DNA from: Homoserinimonas sp. OAct 916
GTDB taxonomy: Bacteria > Actinomycetota > Actinomycetes > Actinomycetales > Microbacteriaceae
Length of the DNA stretch: 64,000 nucleotides
Direction: 5' to 3'
Assembly (NCBI RefSeq): GCF_003260275.1
Contig: NZ_QJHB01000002.1
Location: forward strand, 1-64,000
Below are positions 53,545 through 62,212 of the stretch, in pieces (position 1 is the stretch's first letter; each line of letters begins with the position of its first letter). The notes beneath the pieces were generated by a model. It did not search any database. It saw nothing but the letters and a program-made list of their open reading frames with translations, and had not been told where the DNA came from. Both the position numbers and the translations under genes were made by a program.

Positions 53545-54146
53545 ACAACACCAACCGTGCGCTGAACCGGCTGCTGATATTCTTCTGCGGGCTCCTTCTT
53601 TTGGTCGTCGGCGCCGGCGCGGCTGCCGGGGTGCTCGTCCCTGCCTTCCGGGACTGGTGGAAGGGCGCGACCACCGGCGCCACCGTGCAGGTGTCGACCT
53701 GGCTGCGTCAGACGCCGCTTGGGAACACCGGAGTGAGTTGGATCATGCCGGCAATCCTTCTGCTCCTTCTTATCGCCGTAATCGTTCTGATCGCATTCAT
53801 TACCCGGCAGGGGCACGGCCACACTGGCGTCGCGGTTTACGAGCGCTCCAGTGAGACGGGCACAACGATCATCGACTCGGCCGTGCCAGAGCACGCCATC
53901 CAAGATGCACTCAGCCGCCGACCCGAGTTCGTCACGTCCCACGTCTCCACATACCAGGTGCGCCGCACCCCGGTGCTGAAGGTCTCGGTCACGTGCCGCC
54001 GCGGAGTGTCGCCCAAGGACGCGGCCACGATCATCGAAGACAAACTTCGGGCCCTCGACGAACTGCTGGGCAGGCAACTGCCGGCGCTGATCCAGATCAG
54101 TGGCGGTTTTCGTGCCAACCTGACCAAATCGACCCGTTTGCAATAG
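53541..54146 (+). CDS. AmaP-like alkaline shock membrane anchor protein
   Basis: A 201-residue protein with two membrane helices (LLIFFCGLLLLVVGAGAAAG and a second at about residues 68-87) separated by a 35-residue loop, then a soluble domain with beta-alpha pattern (TPVLKVSVTCRRGVSPKDAA to LPALIQISGGF). It resembles AmaP, which anchors Asp23 at the membrane. It is the last gene of the five-gene operon, followed by tRNA-Met. Confidence 0.7.
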   Translation: MNNTNRALNRLLIFFCGLLLLVVGAGAAAGVLVPAFRDWWKGATTGATVQVSTWLRQTPLGNTGVSWIMPAILLLLLIAVIVLIAFITRQGHGHTGVAVYERSSETGTTIIDSAVPEHAIQDALSRRPEFVTSHVSTYQVRRTPVLKVSVTCRRGVSPKDAATIIEDKLRALDELLGRQLPALIQISGGFRANLTKSTRLQ

Positions 54147-54188
54147 CCACAGCTAAGACAAGAAACCCTGATCAAACAATGTTCAAAG

Positions 54189-54262
54189 TAGGGCGGACGG
54201 GACTTGAACCCGTGACCGACGGATTATGAGTCCGCTGCTCTAACCAGCTGAGCTACCGCCCC
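54189..54262 (-). tRNA. tRNA-Met (anticodon CAT)
   Basis: A full cloverleaf on the minus strand: acceptor GGGGCGG, D arm TAGCTCAGCTGGTTAGAGC, anticodon stem GCGGA with loop CTCATAA, T loop TTCAAGT. CCA is not encoded. The CAT anticodon could also be tRNA-Ile2 with a modified C; the elongator Met type is more likely. Confidence 0.9.
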
Positions 54263-54278
54263 GTGTTGCCGACCGAGG

Positions 54279-55577
54279 CTAGTCGGTCGGGATGATCGGT
54301 ATCGCTTCGGTGACCGGAGCGGACACCGCCTCTCCACGATACAGGCTCTCAAAGGTGGCCAGAGTACGGTTGATGTCGTGCGCCTTGATGTGTTTGAGCG
54401 ACTTCATCTTCATGATGCCCAACTCCTCGGCCGAGGCGGTGAACACGGCGGCGAGCTTATCGGCCATGTCTTGCGCATTACCCGGCTCAAAGAGGTAGCC
54501 ATTACCGTCGTGCACCAGGTGCGGCAACGCCATCGCGTTCGCGGCGACCACCGGCAGCCCTGACGACATCGCTTCCATCGTCGCGATCGACTGCAACTCC
54601 GCTATCGACGGCATGCCGAACACAGTGGCCCGCGTATAGGCGGCCTTCAGCTCTTCGTCAGTGACATAACCGGTGAATGTCACCCGGTCTGCGATTCCGA
54701 GAGTGACCGCGAGATTCTGAAGATTCTTCAGCTGGTCGCCGCCACCAACAATCTCGAGCTTCACATCGAGAGAGACCGGCAGCAGCTTCACCGCTTTCAA
54801 CAGCACATCGATGTGCTTCTCCCCCGTCACCCGGCCGACGAACAAGACCCGGTTCTCGGTGCGTGGCTCGAAGTTAGGCGTGTATTTGGAAGAATCGATG
54901 CCGCAGGAGATGGCGTACACCCCGGTGAGGCCGGTGTACTTCTCCAAGAACTGGGCGGCGCGCTTGGTCGGTGTGGTGACCGCTGCGGCACGGCCGAACG
55001 TGCGCCTGGCTGCCCGCCAGGCCATCTGAATAGCCCGGTGTTGAAGCCACTTGGGCAGGAGCGTGAACTCCAGCATGTTCTCGGGCATGAAGTGATTCGT
55101 CCCGATGATACGGATGCCGCGCTTGCTGGCCTCTTGGCTCAGCCCCCGGCCAACGATGATGTGTGATTGAAAATGCACCACGTCTGGTTTCACTTCGTCC
55201 AGTATCCGGGCGCTGTTCTGCTTGATCCGCCAGGGGATCGCGAATCGCAGCCAATCATGCGGATACCAGCGCCAGCTGTGCAGGCGGTGCACCATGACCG
55301 GTTGACCCTCAAACATTTCGATCCCGGTGTGCTGGCGCCCGGTCGCACTGGGAGCCATGACGTGCACATCGTGCCCCCGCGCGACCAGTCCTGCGCTGAG
55401 ACGTTCGGCAAACTTTGCAGCACCATTCACATCAGGTGCGAAGGTGTCACACCCGATCAGGATGCGTAGCGGCCTGCCGTTGGCACTCGACGCACCGGCG
55501 TTCCCGGGAGTGCTGGAAGGGCTGGAGTTATTGGCGTCGCCGGGCACGGGCGTGCCCATTTCAGGCGTTGTTGGCAA
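54279..55577 (-). CDS. GT4-family glycosyltransferase
   Basis: A 432-residue GT-B enzyme. After a disordered 35-residue leader, the N-terminal domain starts LRILIGCDTFAPDVNGAAKF. The second domain has NRVLFVGRVTGEKHIDVLLK and the donor site FGMPSIAELQSIATMEAMSS with the E-x7-E pattern, then GLPVVAANAMALPHLVHDGN. It probably acts in the envelope, for instance on phosphatidylinositol or diacylglycerol acceptors, as actinobacterial members do. The gene stands alone after tRNA-Met. Confidence 0.88.
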   Translation of the reverse strand: MPTTPEMGTPVPGDANNSSPSSTPGNAGASSANGRPLRILIGCDTFAPDVNGAAKFAERLSAGLVARGHDVHVMAPSATGRQHTGIEMFEGQPVMVHRLHSWRWYPHDWLRFAIPWRIKQNSARILDEVKPDVVHFQSHIIVGRGLSQEASKRGIRIIGTNHFMPENMLEFTLLPKWLQHRAIQMAWRAARRTFGRAAAVTTPTKRAAQFLEKYTGLTGVYAISCGIDSSKYTPNFEPRTENRVLFVGRVTGEKHIDVLLKAVKLLPVSLDVKLEIVGGGDQLKNLQNLAVTLGIADRVTFTGYVTDEELKAAYTRATVFGMPSIAELQSIATMEAMSSGLPVVAANAMALPHLVHDGNGYLFEPGNAQDMADKLAAVFTASAEELGIMKMKSLKHIKAHDINRTLATFESLYRGEAVSAPVTEAIPIIPTD

Positions 55578-55695
55578 AATGAACGAATCCCCACCTCTGC
55601 GGTCTGCAGCAGATCTCTGGTTCCGCGATACTGTGTGCGCGATCCCGGGCCAAAGAAACTATTCTAGGCGCGAACATGGAGTGAAGCCCGACCAT

Positions 55696-56637
55696 TCAGG
55701 CGCCTTTCGTGAGTTTGCCCGCCGGAACTTGGGTCTGCGGATGGTAGCGGGCCAGGAGCAAGACCCCCCAGATCGCCACGGCGCCGCAAATCACATAGCC
55801 GACTCCCGCGGACAGGCCCGCCTGGGCCGCCTCACCCAAGACGACGATCCCGATCGTCACAGCCACCACAGGGTCGATCACGGTCAGTCCCGCGATGACC
55901 AGGTCAGGCGGGCCGGACGAGTAGGCATTCTGCACGAAGATGCCGCCGACCACGACGGCGATCAGCAGACCGGCCACGCACCACAATGTGAGCAAGCCGA
56001 ACTGCTGCTGGGTCAACCGGCCGATGATCACCTTCGCGAGAGTGGCCACGAAGCCGTACAGTACACCCGCCCCCACGATGTAGTACAACGCCTTGAACTT
56101 GCGCCGCAGGGTGATGAACGTCGCCAAGAACGCCGTGAGGACCACCGCAAGAATGATCAGGATGATCACCAGGTCATCTTCGGTCACCGGCCGATCCCGC
56201 GCCGTGAAGGCGGCAAGGGTCACGAACGCCCCGACCCCGACGATGCACAGCGTGATCGCGATGATCGAGGGTCGGTTGAGTCCGACCTTGCTGATCCGTG
56301 AATTGAGGATCGCTGTGATCACCAGTGCGATCGCGCCCAGCGGTTGCACGACGATCAATGGGGAGAAGACCAGGCTGACCAGTTGGAACGCGATCGCGAG
56401 ACCGATCAAGAGGGTTCCGATGACCCAGGATGGTCGTGCCAGCAGTTGGCCGAACTGGCTGGCGCTCAGTGCACCGCCGCCAGACACATCGTGCTGTTCG
56501 ACCTTGTTCACGCCGCGATACTGGAACTGGGCTCCGAGCGAGAGAAAGATCGCACCGACCAGAGCAATCGGGATGCCAACGAATTGAATGGGGTCCAGCT
56601 CAACCTGAGACGCGAGAGACTCGAACTCGAATGGCAC
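55696..56637 (-). CDS. DMT-superfamily membrane transporter
   Basis: A 313-residue membrane protein with about nine or ten hydrophobic helices. IQFVGIPIALVGAIFLSLGA is the first helix, and LVFSPLIVVQPLGAIALVIT and GLTVIDPVVAVTIGIVVLGE are the conserved regions of the NIPA/EamA-like group. GTG 56637 is chosen with AGGTAGG upstream; the longer frame overlaps the divergent def gene. The substrate is unknown, possibly Mg2+ or metabolites. Confidence 0.8.
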   Translation of the reverse strand: MPFEFESLASQVELDPIQFVGIPIALVGAIFLSLGAQFQYRGVNKVEQHDVSGGGALSASQFGQLLARPSWVIGTLLIGLAIAFQLVSLVFSPLIVVQPLGAIALVITAILNSRISKVGLNRPSIIAITLCIVGVGAFVTLAAFTARDRPVTEDDLVIILIILAVVLTAFLATFITLRRKFKALYYIVGAGVLYGFVATLAKVIIGRLTQQQFGLLTLWCVAGLLIAVVVGGIFVQNAYSSGPPDLVIAGLTVIDPVVAVTIGIVVLGEAAQAGLSAGVGYVICGAVAIWGVLLLARYHPQTQVPAGKLTKGA

Positions 56638-56678
56638 GTGTAAGACCCTACCTGCCGATTCGTCGATATTCTTGGTGA

Positions 56679-57245
56679 ATGGCCGTCCTACCAATACTAA
56701 TTTCCGGAGCTCCGGTTCTACACTCTGCCGCTGCGCCGGTGACCGAATTCGATGCCGCGCTGCGAACACTGATCGACGACATGTTCGAAACGATGGATGC
56801 CGCACCCGGGGTCGGCCTCGCGGCACCACAGGTAGGCATCGGCCTTCGCCTGTTCGTCTATGACTACGCGATCGACGACGAAAAGCCCAGGCGAGGCGTC
56901 GCGATCAACCCCACGCTCTGGCTCTCTCCCGCACGCCCCGGCGCCGCAGAGGAAGATGACGAGTCGGAGGGGTGTCTCTCGTTCCCGGGCGAGCGCTATC
57001 CGCTGCGGCGCGCCCAGCGGGCCATTCTTCATGCCGTCGATGAGGCCGGTGTTGCGTTCACCCTGGAGGCCGAGGGGTGGTTCGCGCGGATCCTGCAACA
57101 CGAGACCGACCACCTGGATGGGATTCTCTACACGGATCGCCTGGAGCCTCCGCACCAGAAGGCCGCCGCCAAAGTGTTACGAAAGAACGGCTGGGGCGGC
57201 CCGGACCTGTCCTGGATGCCCGGGGTCGACGACCTGGAGGCCTGA
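56679..57245 (+). CDS. def: Peptide deformylase
   Basis: A 188-residue metalloenzyme that removes formyl from the N-terminal Met of new proteins. Its three motifs are GVGLAAPQVG, EGCLSFPG (metal Cys) and QHETDHLDG (two metal His and catalytic Glu). ATG 56679 starts the conserved MAVLPILISGAPVL. It is divergent from the DMT transporter. Confidence 0.95.
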   Translation: MAVLPILISGAPVLHSAAAPVTEFDAALRTLIDDMFETMDAAPGVGLAAPQVGIGLRLFVYDYAIDDEKPRRGVAINPTLWLSPARPGAAEEDDESEGCLSFPGERYPLRRAQRAILHAVDEAGVAFTLEAEGWFARILQHETDHLDGILYTDRLEPPHQKAAAKVLRKNGWGGPDLSWMPGVDDLEA

Positions 57246-57296
57246 CCGTCAGGAGGCCTGACGCTCGGATGCGATGTACACCATCGCGGGGTGCGA

Positions 57297-58214
57297 TCAG
57301 CCCCTGTTGCCGAGGTCGACGCCGTGCACGCCGTTGTGAAGCCGCAGGCGCGGGAACGCGACCGACACCGAGTAGCCGACGCCGGGAACGGCTTGCACAT
57401 CGAGCACACCGCCGTACAATTCGGCCCGTTCGCGCATCTCAGACACGTCCTTTCCGGTGGAGGTGTGTGTGAGTGCCGAGGCGTCATCCGCTATGGAATA
57501 GACGCCGCCGCGCGTCGCCTTGTTGGGGTCGATCCCGGCACGCCGAAGGCTGGCGCGAACACCGTCGTCGTCGATCTGGACCCGTACGCCGTCTTCGGTC
57601 CACGCGTAGTTCACCTGCACCTCGGTCCCGACCCCTCCATGTCTGAGGGAATTCTGCAACGCCAATTGCACGATCCGCGCCACCGTGACATCGGGTCCCG
57701 GCCTCAGAACGAACGGATTGCCCGTCTCGGCAAAGTTGATCTTCAGACCCTCGTCGCTCATTGCCTGAAATAGTTCTTCGATCGACTGCGATGACGGTCG
57801 GATCGCCGCGACCTTCTCGTCGTCGCGCAGCACCGTGGTCACTCGACGCAGGTCTCCCAGGGTTCCCTGGCCGTTCTGCACCAGTTGGCGCAGCAGCCTC
57901 CCGGTAGCCTCCGGGTCACTCTCAGCGGTGTATGCGGCTCCCTCGGCCTGCCGAATCAGTGCGCCCTGGGAACGGATGCCGAGGTCAAGCAGTTCGCGTG
58001 CGATTCCCACTCGTGCCCGCTGCTCCCCGAGCGCCAGTTCGAGGTCGACCACCTCTGCCACGGCTTCACTGCGCTCCCTGACCAGTTGCCGGCCCCTCGA
58101 GCGTGCGCTCAACCAGAGCGTCAGAGCCACAATGGTCAGCACAGCGAACACCGCGGACAGCACCGAGAGGGTGAAGATCACCGATTGCGGGTTTTCGTCG
58201 ATCCAAGCGTTCAT
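57297..58214 (-). CDS. Histidine kinase-like membrane protein lacking the phospho-accepting His
   Basis: A 305-residue protein starting at ATG 58214 behind AAGGAG. One membrane helix (residues 12-35) is followed by a HisKA_3-like dimerisation segment and a C-terminal HATPase domain: VARIVQLALQNSLRHGGVGT (N box) and VRVQIDDDGVRASLRR (G1 box). In the dimerisation helix the usual ELHD motif reads GIARELLDLGIRSQG, so the phospho-accepting His is replaced by Leu. No response regulator gene is adjacent. It is probably a pseudokinase or ATP-dependent sensor. Confidence 0.75.
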   Translation of the reverse strand: MNAWIDENPQSVIFTLSVLSAVFAVLTIVALTLWLSARSRGRQLVRERSEAVAEVVDLELALGEQRARVGIARELLDLGIRSQGALIRQAEGAAYTAESDPEATGRLLRQLVQNGQGTLGDLRRVTTVLRDDEKVAAIRPSSQSIEELFQAMSDEGLKINFAETGNPFVLRPGPDVTVARIVQLALQNSLRHGGVGTEVQVNYAWTEDGVRVQIDDDGVRASLRRAGIDPNKATRGGVYSIADDASALTHTSTGKDVSEMRERAELYGGVLDVQAVPGVGYSVSVAFPRLRLHNGVHGVDLGNRG

Positions 58215-58299
58215 GCGGCTCCTTGGGGGCGCGTTGTGGATGCGGCCTCTCAAAACTGTAGCCGGTGGCACCGGTGGGCCGCGATCCGGGGTGCGGCGG

Positions 58300-59433
58300 T
58301 CAGCGTTTGACGGTCGAAACCGTGACGGTGAATTTTCGGTTCCGGCCCGCCTCTCGCGTGGGGCCCACCGTTCTGCCGAGTGCCGACCGGTAGCCCAGGT
58401 GCGAGTTGTACACCGTCCACAACTGACCTCCTGGCCTCAGTATTCTGGCCGCCGCACCGAACATGCGCTGCGCCAGGCCGGTATGCACCGTGGCCCCGAC
58501 GTGGAACGGCGGGTTGCAGACGACGAGGTCGACCGAGGCCGTGGCAATCGACTCGGCAACATCGTCACGCACGACTCGAACTCGACCATCGACCCCGTTC
58601 GCTTGCGCGGTCTGGGTGGCAGAGAGCACCGCTGCAGCCGACTGGTCGGTGGCGATCACCCGCATCGCGGGGTTGGATTGCGCCAGCGTGGCGGCGAGCA
58701 CTCCGGTGCCGCAGCCGAGATCGAGCGCCGTGATGGCCCCCACGGGCATCTGATCGGTGAAACCCAGCAGAAAGCGTGTGCCGATGTCTATCCCCGTTCC
58801 ACCGAAGGCCCCGCCGTGCGCGCACACCCACACACCGATATCGCGATGGTACTCCCGGCGCGGGTAGCCCGCGTGTTCACCGCCACGAACTGGCTCCGCT
58901 GCGTGCAATACCCGCGACTTCTGCTCGGCCAGCCCCACGTCGACGTGACCGAACCGTTCCCGCAGGAGCCTCGTCTGCGCCAAAGTCATGTGCTTCACCC
59001 GGCCCCCGGCGAATACCTGAACCTCCGGCGACGCGAATTCAGCGATTGTCTGCGCCATCTCATCGAGCGCCGCCAACTCACGCGGCAGTTGGAGCAACAC
59101 CGTCTGGGCCCCGGCAAGCAGGCCCTCGTCAAGCCCATGGTTGGTGAAGGCTCCGTCGAGGCCGACGACGTGCGCATTCCGGGCCAGCGCGCGCTCCCCC
59201 AGAAGCGGGTCCTGATGGGTTCGGATGCCGGTGGCACCGTAGAGCCCTGCGGCCCCGAGCGTCAACGCGCCGTAGCGGTCACCGATCACGGTCACGCTCG
59301 CGGCAGGCGCGTCGGCCAGGTGCCCCGCTGCCCGATCAAGGATGAGGCGATCGGTGGCGTCGACGGCGAAGAGATTATCGGCTTCGACGTCGGGGAAACG
59401 TCGAAGTGCATCAAAACGAAAGGGTATGGCCAT
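58300..59433 (-). CDS. RsmC/RlmG-like class I methyltransferase
   Basis: A 377-residue protein with two methyltransferase-like halves, the second catalytic. The SAM motif is ITALDLGCGTGVLAATLAQ, and DLVVCNPPFHVGATVHTGLA is the NPPF motif of base N-methylation; the N-terminal half is a degenerate copy. E. coli RsmC and RlmG modify G residues of rRNA. ATG 59433 lies behind a GGGAG site. The gene lies beside tRNA-Asn on the same strand. Confidence 0.85.
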   Translation of the reverse strand: MAIPFRFDALRRFPDVEADNLFAVDATDRLILDRAAGHLADAPAASVTVIGDRYGALTLGAAGLYGATGIRTHQDPLLGERALARNAHVVGLDGAFTNHGLDEGLLAGAQTVLLQLPRELAALDEMAQTIAEFASPEVQVFAGGRVKHMTLAQTRLLRERFGHVDVGLAEQKSRVLHAAEPVRGGEHAGYPRREYHRDIGVWVCAHGGAFGGTGIDIGTRFLLGFTDQMPVGAITALDLGCGTGVLAATLAQSNPAMRVIATDQSAAAVLSATQTAQANGVDGRVRVVRDDVAESIATASVDLVVCNPPFHVGATVHTGLAQRMFGAAARILRPGGQLWTVYNSHLGYRSALGRTVGPTREAGRNRKFTVTVSTVKR

Positions 59434-59470
59434 GGGGCTCCCATCATCGCACCGTGCACGAACGAAGAAA

Positions 59471-59494
59471 CCCCCGGTCGTGGAGGACCGGGGG
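59471..59494 (-). terminator. Rho-independent terminator after tRNA-Asn
   Basis: A nine-base perfect stem (CCCCCGGTC at 59471-59479 and its complement at 59486-59494) with a six-base loop. On the minus strand it is followed by TTTCTTCG. It directly follows the tRNA. Confidence 0.85.
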
Positions 59495-59499
59495 CTTCG

Positions 59500-59572
59500 C
59501 TCCCCGAGTTGGACTCGAACCAACAACCTGCCGGTTAACAGCCGGCTGCTCTGCCAATTGAGCTATCGGGGA
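59500..59572 (-). tRNA. tRNA-Asn (anticodon GTT)
   Basis: A cloverleaf on the minus strand: acceptor TCCCCGA, D arm TAGCTCAATTGGCAGAGC, anticodon stem GCCGG with loop CTGTTAA, T loop TTCGAGT. CCA is not encoded. Confidence 0.95.
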
Positions 59573-59742
59573 ATGCTGAAACAGCGTAGCTACCTTACCA
59601 AAGGAATCGACCCCACAAAAACCACCCGCGAACTCGAAGCCATGGCGCTCATCCGCGCGCATCCTGATGAGGCCCCTCCCCCGCGAAACCAGTACTCTGC
59701 TTAGTGGAAAAGTTTTCCCCGTCGGCTTCGCAAAGGATTCTC

Positions 59743-61095
59743 ATGGCGTCCACACCCACCCCCCAGCTCGACCGTGAACCGTTGCGTGACCGCGGGCACT
59801 GGGGCACTATGAGCGCCGACGCCCGGGCAGCGCTGCTCGACCGCGGCACGCACACGATCTTCGACCCGGCGTTGCGGGAGTCGATCGTGGAGATTCTGGA
59901 AGACGTGCGCGCGAACGGCGACACGGCGGTGGTGGGGGCATTGGCCAGATTCGACCACGTCGAGGTCGAGGCATCCGCCCTGCGGGTCACCGACGAAGAG
60001 TTCCGGGCCGCGCGCGACTGGGTGTCTGCCGACCTGCTGCAAGCGATTCGCCACAGTATTGCCCAGGTGCGGCGCTTCAACGAGCAGTTGATGAAACAAG
60101 GTACTTGGCAGTTCGAATCCGCACCGGGTGTCACCGTTGGAGAGAAGGCCACCCCGATCGCGAGCGTCGGGTTGTTCGTTCCCAGCGGCAAGGGGTCCTA
60201 TCCCTCCGTGTTGGTGCAACTGGGCACACCCGCGGTCGTGGCGGGCGTGACCGACATCGTCGTGGTGGTGCCTCCGGTGCCCGGCACCGACGGTGCTGTT
60301 GACCCGGCCGTACTGGTGGTCGCCGAAGAATTGGGAATCCGGGAGGTCTTCCGCTCGAACGGGCCCGCCGGAATCGCCGCGATGGCTTTCGGCACCGAGT
60401 CGATCCCCAAGGTGCTGAAGATCTGCGGCCCGGGCAGCCCCCCGGTGACAGCCGCCCAGGTCGAGGTGCAGCGTTACGGCACCAGCTCGGTGATGCTGCT
60501 GGGGCCGACGGAGAGCCTGATTCTGGCCGACGATTCGGCCGATGTGCCTCTACTCGCCGCCGACCTGCTCAACGAGGCGGAGCACGGCGACGATTCCTCC
60601 AGCGTTCTGGTCACCGATTCTGAGCAACTGGTCACCCTGGTGCGGGCGGAGATCGCCCGACAGGCGGCAGACCTGCCGCCGGAGCGCGCCGCCTACGCCT
60701 ACAGCGCCCTCGGGGTGAACGGTGGCGCGGTGCTGGTCGATGACCTGGTGCAGGGCGCCGAGGTCGCGAATGCCTACGCCCCCGAGCACCTGCAACTGGT
60801 GGCGCGTAACGAGGACGAGATTCTGTCTCTGCTGGTCAACGCCGGCGAGATCCTGTTGGGCCAGAGCACATTGTTCTCAGCGGGCAACTATGCGATCGGA
60901 TGCCCGGCGTCCCTTCCCACCAGTGGGTACGCACGCACGACCAGCGGCATCACCGCCGACACGTTCCGCAAGCGATCCGCAGTGGCACGCCTCACCCCGG
61001 AAGGTCTCGCCAGTCTGGCCGACACGATCACGGCGATGGCCGACCACGAGGGCTTTCCCGCCCACGCCGCCGCGGTGCGCCGCCGGCTGGGCTGA
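59743..61095 (+). CDS. Histidinol dehydrogenase family protein, divergent
   Basis: A 450-residue member of the HisD family, starting at ATG 59743 behind AAAGGA. Family marks are GLFVPSGKGSYPSVLVQLGT, LLNEAEHGDDSSSVLVT and NAYAPEHLQLV with the Glu-His pair of the catalytic site. The segment usually reading GDY-AGPNHVLPTGG is GNYAIGCPASLPTSGYAR here, so one likely zinc-ligand Asp and the NH of NHVLPT are changed. HisD oxidises histidinol to histidine with NAD; this paralogue may act on another amino alcohol. No other his gene is nearby. Confidence 0.75.
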   Translation: MASTPTPQLDREPLRDRGHWGTMSADARAALLDRGTHTIFDPALRESIVEILEDVRANGDTAVVGALARFDHVEVEASALRVTDEEFRAARDWVSADLLQAIRHSIAQVRRFNEQLMKQGTWQFESAPGVTVGEKATPIASVGLFVPSGKGSYPSVLVQLGTPAVVAGVTDIVVVVPPVPGTDGAVDPAVLVVAEELGIREVFRSNGPAGIAAMAFGTESIPKVLKICGPGSPPVTAAQVEVQRYGTSSVMLLGPTESLILADDSADVPLLAADLLNEAEHGDDSSSVLVTDSEQLVTLVRAEIARQAADLPPERAAYAYSALGVNGGAVLVDDLVQGAEVANAYAPEHLQLVARNEDEILSLLVNAGEILLGQSTLFSAGNYAIGCPASLPTSGYARTTSGITADTFRKRSAVARLTPEGLASLADTITAMADHEGFPAHAAAVRRRLG

Positions 61096-61204
61096 TTCGA
61101 CCCCCGCTCCACGTGAAACGCTTCGCGCCGGTTTGAACGGGCGCGATGAGTGCCACGTGGCGCGGAGTTCCAGGTGCCGACTCGCGAGGCTTCACGAGCC
61201 GGCG

Positions 61205-62212
61205 TCAGTACCCGAGGCTGCGATCGACCACTCCCACGAACCGGCCGTGGCCGGTGAACGCCTGCACGTTCTGCCGGATCCTCTCGGCCAGGAGCGGCTC
61301 GGTCATTTCCGGGGTGTCCGCCGAATGCGGCGTGATCAGGCAACGCGGCTCCGCCCACAGGGGATGCCCATCTGGTAGCGGCTCTGGGTCTGTCACGTCG
61401 AGAGCTGCCCCGGCCAATTGGCCGTCGGCCAGCGCGTCGGTCAGGGCAGCCGTGTCGACCAGCGCCCCGCGGGCAATGTTCACCAGGTAGGCCGTCGGCT
61501 TCATCAGAGCCAGCTCCTTTTCCCCCACGAGGTGTCGGGTGCCCGCGGTCAGGGCGGCCGCCAGGACAACGAGATCGGCCTCCGGCAACACTTCGCACAT
61601 TTGTTCTGACCGAACGACTCGGGCTGCGCCGGGAACGTTTTCGACACTCCGGCGCACGACCGTGATCTCGGCCGAGAAGGGTGCAAGCAACGAGATCAAC
61701 TCGCGGGCGATACCCCCGGCGCCGATGATCACCACGTTCGCCCGGTACAGGGACCGGCCCGCCTTCTCCCCTGTCCACCTGGTTGCTCGTACCCGGTTCG
61801 GGATCTCCCGCAACAACGCGAGGCTGAGGGTGAGTGCGTGTTCGGCAACCGGTTGCGCGTAGGCACCCTTGGCGCTTGTGAACAGGCGGTCGGGCAGTTC
61901 ATCACTTGCCAGCGTCGCCGCGAAACCATCCACCCCGGCCCACGGCAGTTGTACCCAACCCACCTGCGGGTTCGTTCGAAGAATCTGGGCCAGGTCACCC
62001 GCCCGCTCATAGGACAGCCAGACAATACCGCGGGTCGCCGCGCCGAGTGCTCCCACGATCCCTCCGCCGGCCCTCACCGCCGAGACCATGTCGTCAGGCG
62101 CCGATGGCAAGATGGCCACCTCGCCGGGCTCCGGCCTGCGGTCGGCGGGAATCTCCGAGGCTTCAGTCGCGAGCACCGCCGTGTGTCGAGCAGTGGGCCC
62201 CGAGCCGCTCAC
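61205..62212 (-). CDS. D-isomer specific 2-hydroxyacid dehydrogenase
   Basis: A 335-residue NAD(P)-dependent enzyme. The Rossmann part shows RANVVIIGAGGIARELISLL, the catalytic region has the Arg in VNIARGALVDTAALTDALAD, a Glu-region DVTDPEPLPDGHPLW and the His in LITPHSADTPEM. It interconverts a 2-keto and a 2-hydroxy acid. The GTG start overlaps the stop of the upstream ABC ATPase gene (GTGA), so it is co-translated with the transporter genes. Confidence 0.88.
   Translation of the reverse strand: MSGSGPTARHTAVLATEASEIPADRRPEPGEVAILPSAPDDMVSAVRAGGGIVGALGAATRGIVWLSYERAGDLAQILRTNPQVGWVQLPWAGVDGFAATLASDELPDRLFTSAKGAYAQPVAEHALTLSLALLREIPNRVRATRWTGEKAGRSLYRANVVIIGAGGIARELISLLAPFSAEITVVRRSVENVPGAARVVRSEQMCEVLPEADLVVLAAALTAGTRHLVGEKELALMKPTAYLVNIARGALVDTAALTDALADGQLAGAALDVTDPEPLPDGHPLWAEPRCLITPHSADTPEMTEPLLAERIRQNVQAFTGHGRFVGVVDRSLGY

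Noticed and set aside
57835-59538. 567-residue plus frame across the kinase-like and methyltransferase genes and tRNA-Asn
   Set aside because: It crosses a tRNA gene and two well-supported minus genes; composition is typical of a shadow frame.
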